In this document: positions 1-6,516 of the stretch, in pieces
Layout: each line of letters opens with the position of its first letter
Position numbering within the stretch: position 1 is the stretch's first letter
Source of the DNA: Arthrobacter sp.
Lineage (GTDB): Bacteria > Actinomycetota > Actinomycetes > Actinomycetales > Micrococcaceae
Direction: 5' to 3'
Assembly: GCA_018260285.1 (NCBI GenBank)
Contig: JAGLBH010000035.1
Span: 1 to 12,675, forward strand
DNA: 12,675 bases
Notes under the pieces: model-generated
The model's input: only the letters and a program-made list of their open reading frames with translations
Told to the model about the DNA's origin: nothing
Databases searched by the model: none
Translations under genes and position numbers: made by a program

Positions 1-875
1 CGATAGGGCCAGGCGAGGCCCAGGGCGATGGGCAGGCGCATGTCAGGGGGGCTCACCTGGGCGATCGTCGAGCCGTCGACGAACTCGACCATCGAGTGGA
101 CCATGGACTGCGGGTGAACCGCGACGTCGATCTTCTCGAGCGGAAGGTCGAAGAGGTAGTGCGCCTCGATGACCTCGAGCGCCTTGTTGACCATCGAGGC
201 GGAATTGGTCGTGACGACGCGCCCCATGTCCCACGTCGGGTGGGCCAGGGCCTCGGCCGGGGTGACGTCCTGGAGGCGCTCCGCCGTCCACCCGCGGAAG
301 GGCCCGCCGGAGGCGGTGAGAATGAGCCGCTCGACCTCGTCCGCCTCTCCCGAGCGCAGCGCCTGGGCCAGGGCCGAGTGCTCCGAGTCCACGGGCACGA
401 TCTGCCCGGGCGCGGCGGCCTCCTTGACGAGCCGGCCGCCCACGATGAGGGACTCCTTGTTGGCCAGGGCCAGCATCGATCCCGCCTCGAGCGCCGCGAG
501 CGTGGGGCGCAGGCCGATCGAGCCGGTCATCCCGTTGAGGACGACGTCGGCCCCCAGACCGGCGATCTCCACGAGGGCGTCGTCGCCGACGCCGATCCGA
601 GGCAGCTCAGAGACGCCCCGGCTCCTCAGAAGACCCCGCAGCTCCTCCTCGCTCCCCCGCGCCACCGCCACGCGCTCCGGCCGGAACGCCGCGACCTGGT
701 CCGCCAGGAGGTCCAGGCGCGAGCCGCCCGCCCCGAGCGCCGCGACCGTGAACAGCCCCGGGTTCCGGCCGATGACGTCGAGGGCCTGGGTGCCGATCGA
801 GCCGGTCGAGCCGAGAAGGACGACGGAGCGGACGGCTCCGCGCGGGCGGGGTGCTTCAAAGATTCGAGTGTTCAC
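1..875 (-). CDS. dxr: 1-deoxy-D-xylulose 5-phosphate reductoisomerase (3' end missing)
   Basis: Second step of the MEP isoprenoid pathway: NADPH-dependent rearrangement and reduction of DXP to 2-C-methyl-D-erythritol 4-phosphate, in the cytosol. About 291 residues are visible of the usual ~390-400; the gene runs off the left edge. Seen: NADPH loop GSTGSIG (22-28), ALANKESLI (136-144), metal ligands Asp163 and Glu165 in [16 protein letters not shown] (186-193), HPTWDMG (212-218), [15 protein letters not shown] (224-238) with the third metal ligand Glu234, and HPQSMVHSM (254-262). The GTG at 875 is the only start codon before the Rossmann motif, giving a ~16-residue N-terminal extension. A GATAAT hexamer ends 6 nt before this GTG and the GGAGGA string abuts it, so a leaderless mRNA is more likely than SD initiation. 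It diverges from the GNAT gene. Family assignment is near certain; the start is well supported. Confidence 0.97.
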   Translation of the reverse strand, partial: MNTRIFEAPRPRGAVRSVVLLGSTGSIGTQALDVIGRNPGLFTVAALGAGGSRLDLLADQVAAFRPERVAVARGSEEELRGLLRSRGVSELPRIGVGDDALVEIAGLGADVVLNGMTGSIGLRPTLAALEAGSMLALANKESLIVGGRLVKEAAAPGQIVPVDSEHSALAQALRSGEADEVERLILTASGGPFRGWTAERLQDVTPAEALAHPTWDMGRVVTTNSASMVNKALEVIEAHYLFDLPLEKIDVAVHPQSMVHSMVEFVDGSTIAQVSPPDMRLPIALGLAWPY

Positions 876-905
876 TCCTCCATTATCCGGTTTAGGCTGT
901 GAGTT
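876..905. promoter_or_regulatory. 30-bp divergent promoter gap between dxr and GNAT gene, both apparently leaderless
   Basis: On the minus strand GATAAT (882-887) lies 6 nt before the dxr GTG. On the plus strand TAGGCT (893-898) lies 7 nt before the GNAT ATG, with a 4/6 -35 match TTCACT (871-876) at a 16-bp spacing that covers the dxr start codon. No correctly spaced Shine-Dalgarno exists for either gene. A TANNNT box 6-7 nt before a start codon is the known signature of leaderless actinobacterial transcripts. I found no convincing -35 for dxr. The promoter calls are inference from spacing and consensus. Confidence 0.5.
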
Positions 906-1382
906 ATGACTTCTGCACTCATCTTGCGCCCCGTCGAGCCGTCCGATCTGGACGAGTTCTTCATCCACCAGCAGGACCAGGACGCCAACCACATGGCCGC
1001 CTTCGGTGCGAAGGACCCGAATGATCGCGGGGTCTTCGACATGCACTGGCAGATGATCCTCAACGACGAGGACATCACCGTCCGCACCATCGAGGTCAAC
1101 GGCACCGTCGCCGGTCACATCCTCAGCTACACCGAGAACGAGATCCCGCAGCTCAGCTACTGGCTGGGCCGCTCCTTCTGGGGCCAGGGCATCACCACGG
1201 AAGCCGTGGGGACCTTCCTCCAGGAGTTCACCCAGCGCCCGCTCCAGGCGCGCGCTGTGGCGGACAACGAGGCGTCCATCCGCATCCTCACCGGGCACGG
1301 CTTCACCCCTCAGGGCGAGACGCGCTCCTTCGCCACGAGCCGCGGCGAAGTGGTGAGAGAGGTTATTCTGCAGCTCTCCTAG
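906..1382 (+). CDS. GNAT-family N-acetyltransferase (RimJ/RimL-like)
   Basis: Predicted cytosolic acetyl-CoA-dependent N-acetyltransferase of 158 aa, a normal length for a single GNAT domain. Seen: N-terminal [14 protein letters not shown] strand-helix start (6-19), a central [12 protein letters not shown] strand pair (62-73), the acetyl-CoA loop around [15 protein letters not shown] (86-100), and the late [13 protein letters not shown] motif (121-133), typical of the RimJ/RimL type that modifies protein N-termini or small amines. The substrate cannot be read from sequence. It is the only plus-strand gene inside a minus-strand block: it diverges from dxr and its last 20 bp overlap the end of the DivIVA-repeat gene, tail to tail. 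The ATG is placed by the domain start and an upstream TAGGCT box; no SD is present, suggesting a leaderless mRNA. Confidence 0.9.
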   Translation: MTSALILRPVEPSDLDEFFIHQQDQDANHMAAFGAKDPNDRGVFDMHWQMILNDEDITVRTIEVNGTVAGHILSYTENEIPQLSYWLGRSFWGQGITTEAVGTFLQEFTQRPLQARAVADNEASIRILTGHGFTPQGETRSFATSRGEVVREVILQLS

Positions 1383-1989
1383 CGCGCCGTCCGGCCGCGA
1401 GCCCGCTGACCTCCCGCACGGGAGCGGAGGCGGGCTCTTCCGGCTGCGCCCGAGCCACGGCCAGGAATCGGGCAGCGTCCTCGAGGAAGGCGTCCACCTG
1501 GGACTCCTCATAGCCTGAGGCGCGCGCCTGACTGAAGCGGGCAGCTCGGATCTCAGCCGGGGCGAGGACCCCGCCGGCCGGGTTCTCAAGCGCCTCCGCC
1601 AGCAGCTGGCACAGGCCGTCCACGTCGGGCGCGCTGTAGGCGTGCCGCCGACTAAAGCCCGGAATCCTGATGCCGACCGGTGGCTTGCGGAACTTCGTCC
1701 CGGGCTCTCGCAGGGCGCGGGCCATAAGGTCTCGGCGCAGCGCTGCGAGCTCCTCGGCGAAGGCGGCGTCGCCGATTTCCTCGCGGCGCGCGTCGGCGGC
1801 GGCCACGGCGTCGTCGTCCTCGCGCGCGTCAACGGCCGCGTCCACGGCCGCAGGATCGTAGCCGCCCTTGACGGCGAGGAAGTCAGCGGGGCCCTCCCCC
1901 GCGAAATAGCGGTCGACATCGCGGGGCGAGTATCCGGTGACCTCTGGGGCCACGCAGGGGAATATGCCCGGTTCCGAGCTCTGGTTCAT
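1363..1989 (-). CDS. DivIVA-motif repeat protein
   Basis: 208-aa soluble protein carrying degenerate copies of the short N-terminal DivIVA motif (GY..xxVDxFL): [11 protein letters not shown] (19-29), [13 protein letters not shown] (42-54), [15 protein letters not shown] (112-126) and [25 protein letters not shown], split here as [13 protein letters not shown] (152-164) and [12 protein letters not shown] (165-176). It lacks the long C-terminal coiled coil of true DivIVA/Wag31. This fits the actinobacterial DivIVA-repeat family (TIGRFAM divI1A repeat type), whose function is not well defined; a role at the membrane or in growth is only a guess. The start lies 6 bp after the cdsA stop, with GAGG 4 nt before the ATG, so it is probably translated from the cdsA mRNA. 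The C-terminus is Arg/Ala-rich and overlaps the GNAT gene by 20 bp. Confidence 0.85.
   Translation of the reverse strand: MNQSSEPGIFPCVAPEVTGYSPRDVDRYFAGEGPADFLAVKGGYDPAAVDAAVDAREDDDAVAAADARREEIGDAAFAEELAALRRDLMARALREPGTKFRKPPVGIRIPGFSRRHAYSAPDVDGLCQLLAEALENPAGGVLAPAEIRAARFSQARASGYEESQVDAFLEDAARFLAVARAQPEEPASAPVREVSGLAAGRRARRAAE
1399..1437 (+). terminator. Nested hairpin 17 bp after the GNAT stop, possible terminator
   Basis: GAGCCCGC (1399-1406) pairs perfectly with GCGGGCTC (1430-1437), and inside it CTCCCG (1411-1416) pairs with CGGGAG (1419-1424). It follows the GNAT stop on the plus strand and is followed only by CTTCC, not a T-run. It lies within the DivIVA-repeat coding sequence, so it could be coincidental GC structure. 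Actinobacterial terminators often lack a good U-tract, which keeps the call open. Confidence 0.4.
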
Positions 1990-1995
1990 AGTGCC

Positions 1996-2847
1996 TCAGA
2001 CGTTCTGGAGGTAGACAAGCGAGACGGCATACGCCACAGTGACGCCGAAGACCATGGAGTCCAGCCGGTCCATGACCCCGCCGTGCCCGGGGAGGAGGCG
2101 AGACATGTCCTTGATGCCGAGCTCCCGCTTGACCATGGACTCCGCAAGGTCTCCGGCGGTGGCCGCGATGACGACGGCCACCGCGAGAATCGCGCCGAAC
2201 CACCACGGCGCGCCGAGGAGAGTGACGGCGCAGAGCATGCCCACGAGAGCCGAGCCGACCAGCGAGCCGGCCATGCCCTCCCAGGACTTCTTGGGGCTGA
2301 CCGTGGGCGCCATGGGGTGCTTGCCGAAGAGCACGCCCACGATATACCCGAAGGTGTCATTCGAGACCACGAGAATGAGGAGCACGAGGAGCCGCTCCTT
2401 CCCCTCGGGCAGGTGGAGCAGCAGGAGCGCGAAGGAGATGAAGAACGGCACCCACATGAGCACGAACACCCCCGCGATGACGGCTCTCCAGCCGTGCGGC
2501 CCGGGGTCGAGCGCTCTGAACACCACAATGGAGACGGCAGCCCCGATGAGAGCGAAGGTGAGCACCTGCTCGCCGCCCCAATAGGCGGCGGCCGGCATGA
2601 CCGCACAGGCCGCATAGATCGGAGCCTGGGGAACCCGCACCCGCGAGAGGCGCAGAGCTCGGCTCACCTCCCAGACGCCGAGCACGCTGAAGAGGGTGCA
2701 GGTCACGACGAAGAGCGGCTCGAAGAAGACCACGCCCAGCAGGACGATCGCCCCCAGGCCCACCCCCACGCCGATCGCGGCAGGGAGATCCCTGCCCGCC
2801 CGCGAGTTCTTCGGGGCAGGAGCGGCGTGGGCGTGAGTTCTGGTCAT
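1996..2847 (-). CDS. cdsA: Phosphatidate cytidylyltransferase (CDP-diacylglycerol synthase)
   Basis: Integral membrane enzyme that makes CDP-diacylglycerol from CTP and phosphatidate, the precursor of PI, PG and cardiolipin. 283 aa, typical length. About eight hydrophobic segments follow a ~20-residue polar N-terminus. The CDP-DAG synthase signature is complete at 237-263: SMVKR (237-241), K246-D247, PGHGGVMDRLD (253-263). SPKKSWEG (184-191) and SNDTFGY (162-168) are further family motifs. The ATG has no purine-rich SD; the 36 bp after frr are pyrimidine-rich, so translation may depend on coupling to frr. It belongs to the pyrH-frr-cdsA run, the usual actinobacterial order. Confidence 0.96.
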   Translation of the reverse strand: MTRTHAHAAPAPKNSRAGRDLPAAIGVGVGLGAIVLLGVVFFEPLFVVTCTLFSVLGVWEVSRALRLSRVRVPQAPIYAACAVMPAAAYWGGEQVLTFALIGAAVSIVVFRALDPGPHGWRAVIAGVFVLMWVPFFISFALLLLHLPEGKERLLVLLILVVSNDTFGYIVGVLFGKHPMAPTVSPKKSWEGMAGSLVGSALVGMLCAVTLLGAPWWFGAILAVAVVIAATAGDLAESMVKRELGIKDMSRLLPGHGGVMDRLDSMVFGVTVAYAVSLVYLQNV

Positions 2848-2883
2848 GGAGGAGAGCCGATCTGTGAGAGGAGAGCGCCGGGC

Positions 2884-3447
2884 CTAGACGGCGAGCAGCT
2901 CAGCTTCCTTGCGCTTGAGCATGTCGTCGATGGTCTCGATGTGCTTCTTCGTCAGAGCGTCGAGCTCCTTCTCGCCGCGGGCGCCGTCGTCCTCAGAGAC
3001 CTCGGAGTTCTTGTCCTTGACGAGCTTGTCCATGGCCTCCTTGGCCTTGCGGCGGGCGTTGCGCACGGAGATGCGGGCGTCCTCAGCCTTGCCGCGGACG
3101 ATCTTGACGTACTCCTTGCGGCGCTCTTCCGTGAGCTCCGGCATGACCACGCGGATGACCTTGCCGTCGTTGGACGGGTTCGCGCCGACCTCGGAGTCCG
3201 AGAGGGCCTTCTCGATGTCGCGCAGCGCGGAGGTGTCGAACGGGGTGATGAGGAGGGTGCGGGCATCCGGCGTCGCGAACTGCGCGAGCTGCTGCAGCGG
3301 GGTCGGCGAGCCGTAGTACATGACCATGACCTTGTTGTAGAGGCCCGGGGTCGCGCGGCCCGTGCGGATGCCGGCGAAGTCTTCCTGGGCTGCCGTGATG
3401 GACTTGTCCATCATCTCGTTGGCCTGCTTGAGGGTTTCGTCAATCAT
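2884..3447 (-). CDS. frr: Ribosome recycling factor
   Basis: Splits post-termination 70S ribosomes together with EF-G in the cytosol. 187 aa against the usual ~185. Seen: N-terminal helix MIDETLKQANEMMDKS, FAGIRTGRATPGL (24-36), TPFDTSALRDIEKAL, NDGKVIRVVMPELTEERR and the long C-terminal helical half with KKHIETIDDMLKRKEAELL, all characteristic of domains I and II of RRF. The ATG is preceded by GGAG with 5-nt spacing. It lies 45 bp downstream of pyrH and 36 bp upstream of cdsA, so co-transcription is likely. No oddities. Confidence 0.98.
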   Translation of the reverse strand: MIDETLKQANEMMDKSITAAQEDFAGIRTGRATPGLYNKVMVMYYGSPTPLQQLAQFATPDARTLLITPFDTSALRDIEKALSDSEVGANPSNDGKVIRVVMPELTEERRKEYVKIVRGKAEDARISVRNARRKAKEAMDKLVKDKNSEVSEDDGARGEKELDALTKKHIETIDDMLKRKEAELLAV

Positions 3448-3492
3448 GGGTGCTCCTTGGGTTTCTGTCTAAAAAGTGGGGTCGCGGAGGCG

Positions 3493-4218
3493 TCAGACGG
3501 TGACGGAGGTGCCGATGCTCTCGCCGAGGATGGCCTTGGTCACGTTGCCAGCGCCCTCCATGCCGAAGACGCGCATCGCCAGGCCGTTGTCCTTGCAGAG
3601 CGCGAACGCGGTCTGGTCCATGACGCGGATGTCCCGGCGCAGGGCCTCGTCGTACGTGAGGGCGTCGAGCTTGAGGGCGGTCGGGTCCTTGTGGGGGTCT
3701 GCCGTGTAGACCCCGTCCACGCCGCTCTTGGCCATGAGCACCTCGTCAGCGTGCACCTCGAGGGCGCGCTGGGCGGCCACCGTGTCCGTGGAGAAGTAGG
3801 GCAGACCCGCGCCCGCGCCGAAGATGACGACGCGGCCCTTCTCCATGTGGCGGATCGCGCGGCGGGGAATGTAGGCCTCAGCGACCTGGCCCATCGTGAT
3901 GGCGGACTGCACGCGGGTGTCCACGCCGGCCTGCTCCAGGAAGTCCTGGAGCGCCAGGCAGTTCATGACCGTTCCGAGCATGCCCATGTAGTCCGCGCGG
4001 GAGCGGTCCATGCCGCTCTGGCTGAGCTCGGCACCGCGGAAGAAGTTTCCTCCTCCGACGACGATGGCCACTTCAACCTGGCCGACCGTGGCTGCAATCT
4101 GCTCTGCGATTCCGCGGATGGTCGCAGTGTCCACACCGAGCTTCCCGGCTCCGAAGACCTCGCCTGAGAGCTTCAGAAGAACTCGGCGACGACGGGCGGG
4201 CGTTTGGGGGGTATCCAC
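3493..4218 (-). CDS. pyrH: Uridylate kinase (UMP kinase)
   Basis: Bacterial hexameric UMP kinase of the amino-acid-kinase fold, converting UMP to UDP in pyrimidine synthesis. 241 aa, normal. Seen: KLSGE phosphate loop (16-20), GGGNFFRG (55-62), RADYMGM near 74-80, [13 protein letters not shown] (134-146) and [11 protein letters not shown] (165-175). Translation starts at GTG 4218; AGGAG (4228-4232) lies 9 nt upstream, and no ATG fits the domain start. It is separated from tsf by a strong terminator, so it should have its own promoter in 4219-4319 and lead a pyrH-frr-cdsA-DivIVA-repeat transcript. Confidence 0.97.
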   Translation of the reverse strand: MDTPQTPARRRRVLLKLSGEVFGAGKLGVDTATIRGIAEQIAATVGQVEVAIVVGGGNFFRGAELSQSGMDRSRADYMGMLGTVMNCLALQDFLEQAGVDTRVQSAITMGQVAEAYIPRRAIRHMEKGRVVIFGAGAGLPYFSTDTVAAQRALEVHADEVLMAKSGVDGVYTADPHKDPTALKLDALTYDEALRRDIRVMDQTAFALCKDNGLAMRVFGMEGAGNVTKAILGESIGTSVTV

Positions 4219-4232
4219 GGAAACGTTCTCCT

Positions 4233-4260
4233 ACTGTAAATGGGGCGCGTGCTGACTCAA
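4233..4260 (-). promoter_or_regulatory. Candidate pyrH promoter
   Basis: TTGAGT (4255-4260) and TACAGT (4233-4238), each 4/6 to the sigma-70 consensus, are separated by 16 bp on the minus strand. The gene needs a promoter here because tsf ends in a terminator. A difficulty is that the expected start site (~4226) would remove the AGGAG at 4228-4232 from the mRNA, so either the true promoter lies further upstream or the message is nearly leaderless. Confidence 0.3.
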
Positions 4261-4319
4261 GCAGAGAATGCTCGCGTTGGCGCCCTGGATTTCGGTGCCG
4301 TGTTACAACTTTAGCTGAC

Positions 4320-4353
4320 AAAACAGGCCGGCCACCCGAAGGTGACCGGCCTG
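4320..4353 (-). terminator. Strong intrinsic terminator after tsf
   Basis: On the minus strand a 13-bp stem with one G-U pair (arms 4341-4353 and 4324-4336) closes on a C(UUCG)G tetraloop, the very stable loop type, and is followed directly by TTTT (4320-4323). It stands 46 bp after the tsf stop. It should separate the rpsB-tsf transcript from pyrH. Confidence 0.92.
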
Positions 4354-4399
4354 CCAGGCCCACAGGGGCCCGATCGCTCAGCGCTGCTGAGCGGCGTGC

Positions 4400-5236
4400 T
4401 TAGGCGCCGACGCGGAAGCGTGCGAAAGCGACCGGCTTGACGCCGGCTGCCTCGAACACCTTGCCGACGGTCTGCTTTGCGTCCTTCGCGAAGGACTGGT
4501 CCACGAGGACGATCTCCTTGAAGAAGCCCGTGAGGCGGCCTTCAACGATCTTCGTCAGCGCGGCCTCGGGCTTGCCCTCGGCGCGTGCCGTCTCGTCGGC
4601 GATGCGGCGCTCGTTCTCCACCGTCTCGGCCGGGACTTCGTCGCGGGAGAGGTAGGTCGGAGCGAGTGCAGCGGTGTGAACGGCCACGTCGTGAGCGACC
4701 GTCTGAGCCTGCTCGCCCGTGCCGTCAACGGCCATGAGGACGCCGACCTGAGCCGGGAGATCCTTGGACGTCTTGTGCAGGTAGGCGTCAACCGTGGCGC
4801 CCTCAATACGAGCGATGCGGCGAACCACAACCTTCTCGCCGAGGACTGCGCCCTCTTCCACGACCACGTCGGAGAGGAGCTTGCCGTCCACCGGAGCGGA
4901 GAGGAGAGCGTTGAGGTCTGCAGCGTCCGTGGCCACAGCGGTGTCGAGCACCGTGTTGGCCAGGTCGATGAACTTGGCCGACTTCGCGACGAAGTCAGTC
5001 TCGCAGTTGACCTCGATCATGTAGCCGACGCCGTTCTCGACGCGAGCTGCCACGAGGCCCTCGGCCGTCGAGCGGCCTTCGCGCTTCGTCGCGCCCTTGA
5101 GGCCCTTGACGCGGATGATCTCGATGGCCTTCTCGGCGTCGCCATTGGCTTCGTCGAGAGCCTTCTTGACGTCCATCATGCCGGCACCGGTGCGCTCGCG
5201 CAGCGCCTTGATGTCAGCGGCGGTGTAGTTAGGCAT
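4400..5236 (-). CDS. tsf: Elongation factor Ts
   Basis: Guanine-nucleotide exchange factor that recycles EF-Tu-GDP to EF-Tu-GTP in the cytosol. 278 aa, usual for Actinobacteria. Seen: N-terminal UBA-like domain NYTAADIKALRERTGAGMMD (3-22), the core signature CETDFVAKS (78-86) whose Asp81-Phe82 are known to displace the EF-Tu magnesium and nucleotide, and ASKDLPAQVGVLMAVDG-like core sheet (here TSKDLPAQVGVLMAVDG). ATG is preceded by AAGGAAGGG at about 6 nt. It follows rpsB by 38 bp and ends in a strong terminator, giving the conserved rpsB-tsf unit. Confidence 0.98.
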   Translation of the reverse strand: MPNYTAADIKALRERTGAGMMDVKKALDEANGDAEKAIEIIRVKGLKGATKREGRSTAEGLVAARVENGVGYMIEVNCETDFVAKSAKFIDLANTVLDTAVATDAADLNALLSAPVDGKLLSDVVVEEGAVLGEKVVVRRIARIEGATVDAYLHKTSKDLPAQVGVLMAVDGTGEQAQTVAHDVAVHTAALAPTYLSRDEVPAETVENERRIADETARAEGKPEAALTKIVEGRLTGFFKEIVLVDQSFAKDAKQTVGKVFEAAGVKPVAFARFRVGA

Positions 5237-5274
5237 AAGAACCCTTCCTTGCTGTCGTGCTTCTTGGAGGTTGA

Positions 5275-6111
5275 TTACTTGGCGTCTTCGGCAGCTGCGG
5301 CGGGAGCCTCAGCAGCCTCAGTCTTCGGTGCTTCGGTCTTCGAAGCCTCGCCCTGCTCCAAGAGCTCGCGCTCCCACTCAGCCATGGGCTCAGCGGCTGC
5401 GGCGTCCTTCGAGCCGCCGCCGTTGCGGGCCATGATGCCCTCAGCGACAGCGTCCGCGATGACGCGGGTCAGGAGGTTGACGGAGCGGATGGCGTCGTCG
5501 TTGCCCGGGATCGGGTAGGTGACTTCGTCCGGGTCGCAGTTCGTGTCAAGGATGGCGACGACGGGGATGCCGAGCTTCTTGGCCTCGTCAACGGCGAGGT
5601 GCTCCTTCTTGGTGTCCACGATCCAGATCGCCGAGGGCGACTTGGTGAGGTTGCGGATACCGCCGAGGTTTGCCTGAAGCTTGGTGAGCTCACGCTTGAG
5701 GAGCAGGAGCTCCTTCTTGGTGTGGCCCGAGCCGGCGACGTCGTCGAAATCGATCTCTTCGAGTTCCTTCATGCGCTGAACGCGCTTGGAGACGGTCTCG
5801 AAGTTGGTGAGCATGCCGCCGAGCCAGCGGTGGTTCACGTACGGCTGGCCAACGCGGTTGGCCTGCTCTGCGATGGCTTCCTGAGCCTGCTTCTTCGTGC
5901 CGACGAAGAGGACCGTGCCGCCCTTCGCGGAAGTCTGCTTGACGAACTCGTAGGCGCGGTCGATGTAGGACAGCGACTGCTGGAGGTCGATGATGTAGAT
6001 GCCGTTGCGCTCGGTGAAGATGAAGCGCTTCATCTTCGGGTTCCAGCGGCGGGTCTGGTGTCCGAAGTGGACACCCGAGTCGAGCATCTGGCGCATGGTA
6101 ACGACGGGCAT
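5275..6111 (-). CDS. rpsB: 30S ribosomal protein S2
   Basis: Structural protein of the small ribosomal subunit, needed for S1 binding and mRNA entry. 278 aa. Seen: start [19 protein letters not shown], then [20 protein letters not shown], the [12 protein letters not shown] motif, [18 protein letters not shown], and [20 protein letters not shown] with [11 protein letters not shown]. The C-terminus is a low-complexity Ala/Glu/Lys tail, common in actinobacterial S2. The open frame continues upstream to 6645, but ATG 6111 is chosen because AAGGAG lies 7 nt before it and S2 homology starts exactly there. It leads the rpsB-tsf operon and diverges from the M23 gene. Confidence 0.98.
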   Translation of the reverse strand: MPVVTMRQMLDSGVHFGHQTRRWNPKMKRFIFTERNGIYIIDLQQSLSYIDRAYEFVKQTSAKGGTVLFVGTKKQAQEAIAEQANRVGQPYVNHRWLGGMLTNFETVSKRVQRMKELEEIDFDDVAGSGHTKKELLLLKRELTKLQANLGGIRNLTKSPSAIWIVDTKKEHLAVDEAKKLGIPVVAILDTNCDPDEVTYPIPGNDDAIRSVNLLTRVIADAVAEGIMARNGGGSKDAAAAEPMAEWERELLEQGEASKTEAPKTEAAEAPAAAAEDAK

Positions 6112-6173
6112 GTCGTCACTCCTTCCGGACCAGGGTAGAACCCCGCGCGCAGTGTGTGGCGGGCGGGCCCTCG

Positions 6174-6201
6174 TCCATAGTTCTTTTACGGTTGACGTCA
6201 A
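6174..6201 (-). promoter_or_regulatory. Candidate proximal rpsB promoter
   Basis: On the minus strand TTGACG (6196-6201, 5/6 to -35) and TATGGA (6174-6179, weak -10) have 16-bp spacing, which would give an rpsB leader of roughly 56 nt. The -35 is half of a 10-bp palindrome TTGACGTCAA (6192-6201), which could instead be an operator. The weak -10 keeps confidence low. Confidence 0.3.
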
Positions 6202-6219
6202 GGACCGGTTGGCCTTGAC
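6197..6219. repeat. Inverted repeat in the rpsB upstream region
   Basis: GTCAAGG (6197-6203) and CCTTGAC (6213-6219) form a perfect 7-bp inverted repeat with a 9-nt spacer, ~90 bp upstream of rpsB. It shares bases with the palindrome TTGACGTCAA (6192-6201). It could be a protein site over the promoter, or a hairpin in the long leader if transcription starts at the TATGAT box upstream. Confidence 0.55.
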
Positions 6220-6395
6220 CCTGGTGGAATCCCCGCCGATCAGGCGCCTGCACGAAAACCGGCAGAGGACATGCGTCGAGGACGCCGCCTGCAGAGTCTG
6301 ACAAGCAGAGCTCTGGCCGGACCGAATTCGTGAGGGAATCAGATAGGTGATAGAGAGACCACGCGTAGTCGGCGCGCAGAGCGCACCGCTCTCCC

Positions 6396-6402
6396 TATCA
6401 TA
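6396..6402. promoter_or_regulatory. Symmetric -10 element between rpsB and the M23 gene
   Basis: The 7-mer at 6396-6402 reads TATCAT (6396-6401) on the plus strand and TATGAT (6397-6402) on the minus strand, each 5/6 to TATAAT, in an otherwise GC-rich tract. On the minus strand CTGAAT, 18 bp upstream, is a poor -35. It could start a long (~280 nt) rpsB leader, an M23 mRNA with a ~110-nt leader, or both. Just downstream on the minus strand is a 6-bp hairpin AGAGCG/CGCTCT (6378-6392). Confidence 0.4.
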
Positions 6403-6428
6403 CACGCCGGAGCACGGCGGATTCAGGC

Positions 6429-6437
6429 TGTGGACAG
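6429..6437 (-). promoter_or_regulatory. DnaA-box-like 9-mer
   Basis: Read on the minus strand this is CTGTCCACA, one base from the actinobacterial DnaA-box consensus TTGTCCACA. It faces the box at 6456-6464 across 18 bp. Whether DnaA binds is not known from sequence. Confidence 0.45.
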
Positions 6438-6455
6438 CGAGATTTCCCGCCTGAG

Positions 6456-6464
6456 TTATCCACA
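6456..6464 (+). promoter_or_regulatory. DnaA-box 9-mer (TTATCCACA)
   Basis: TTATCCACA is an exact match to the classical DnaA-box consensus TTATNCACA, lying 53 bp before the chosen M23 start. Its AT-richness stands out locally. It pairs in inverted orientation with the 6429-6437 site. No dnaA, dnaN or further boxes are visible nearby, so this is not an origin; a regulatory or titration site is possible. Confidence 0.5.
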
Positions 6465-6516
6465 TTCGGCCTCTGTGCGGGTGACAGCCGGAGCCTCTCG
6501 GGCCACAGTGGATGAC

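Noticed and set aside
96..909. Long plus-strand open frames across dxr
   Set aside because: Antisense to dxr, whose motifs are unmistakable; the frames arise from high GC.
1328..1350. CTTCGCC/GGCGAAG hairpin just after the DivIVA-repeat stop as its terminator
   Set aside because: The stem is only 7 bp, has a 9-nt loop and no T-run on the minus strand, and lies in coding DNA of the GNAT gene.
1642..4167. An 841-codon plus-strand open frame opposite cdsA, frr and pyrH
   Set aside because: It is antisense to three well-recognised genes; its His/Glu/Arg/Asp/Gly-rich translation is the usual GC-rich shadow and shows no domain.
6430..6516. GTG start at 6430 for the M23 gene
   Set aside because: It adds 29 residues before a clear signal peptide and lies within a DnaA-like box; no SD is present.
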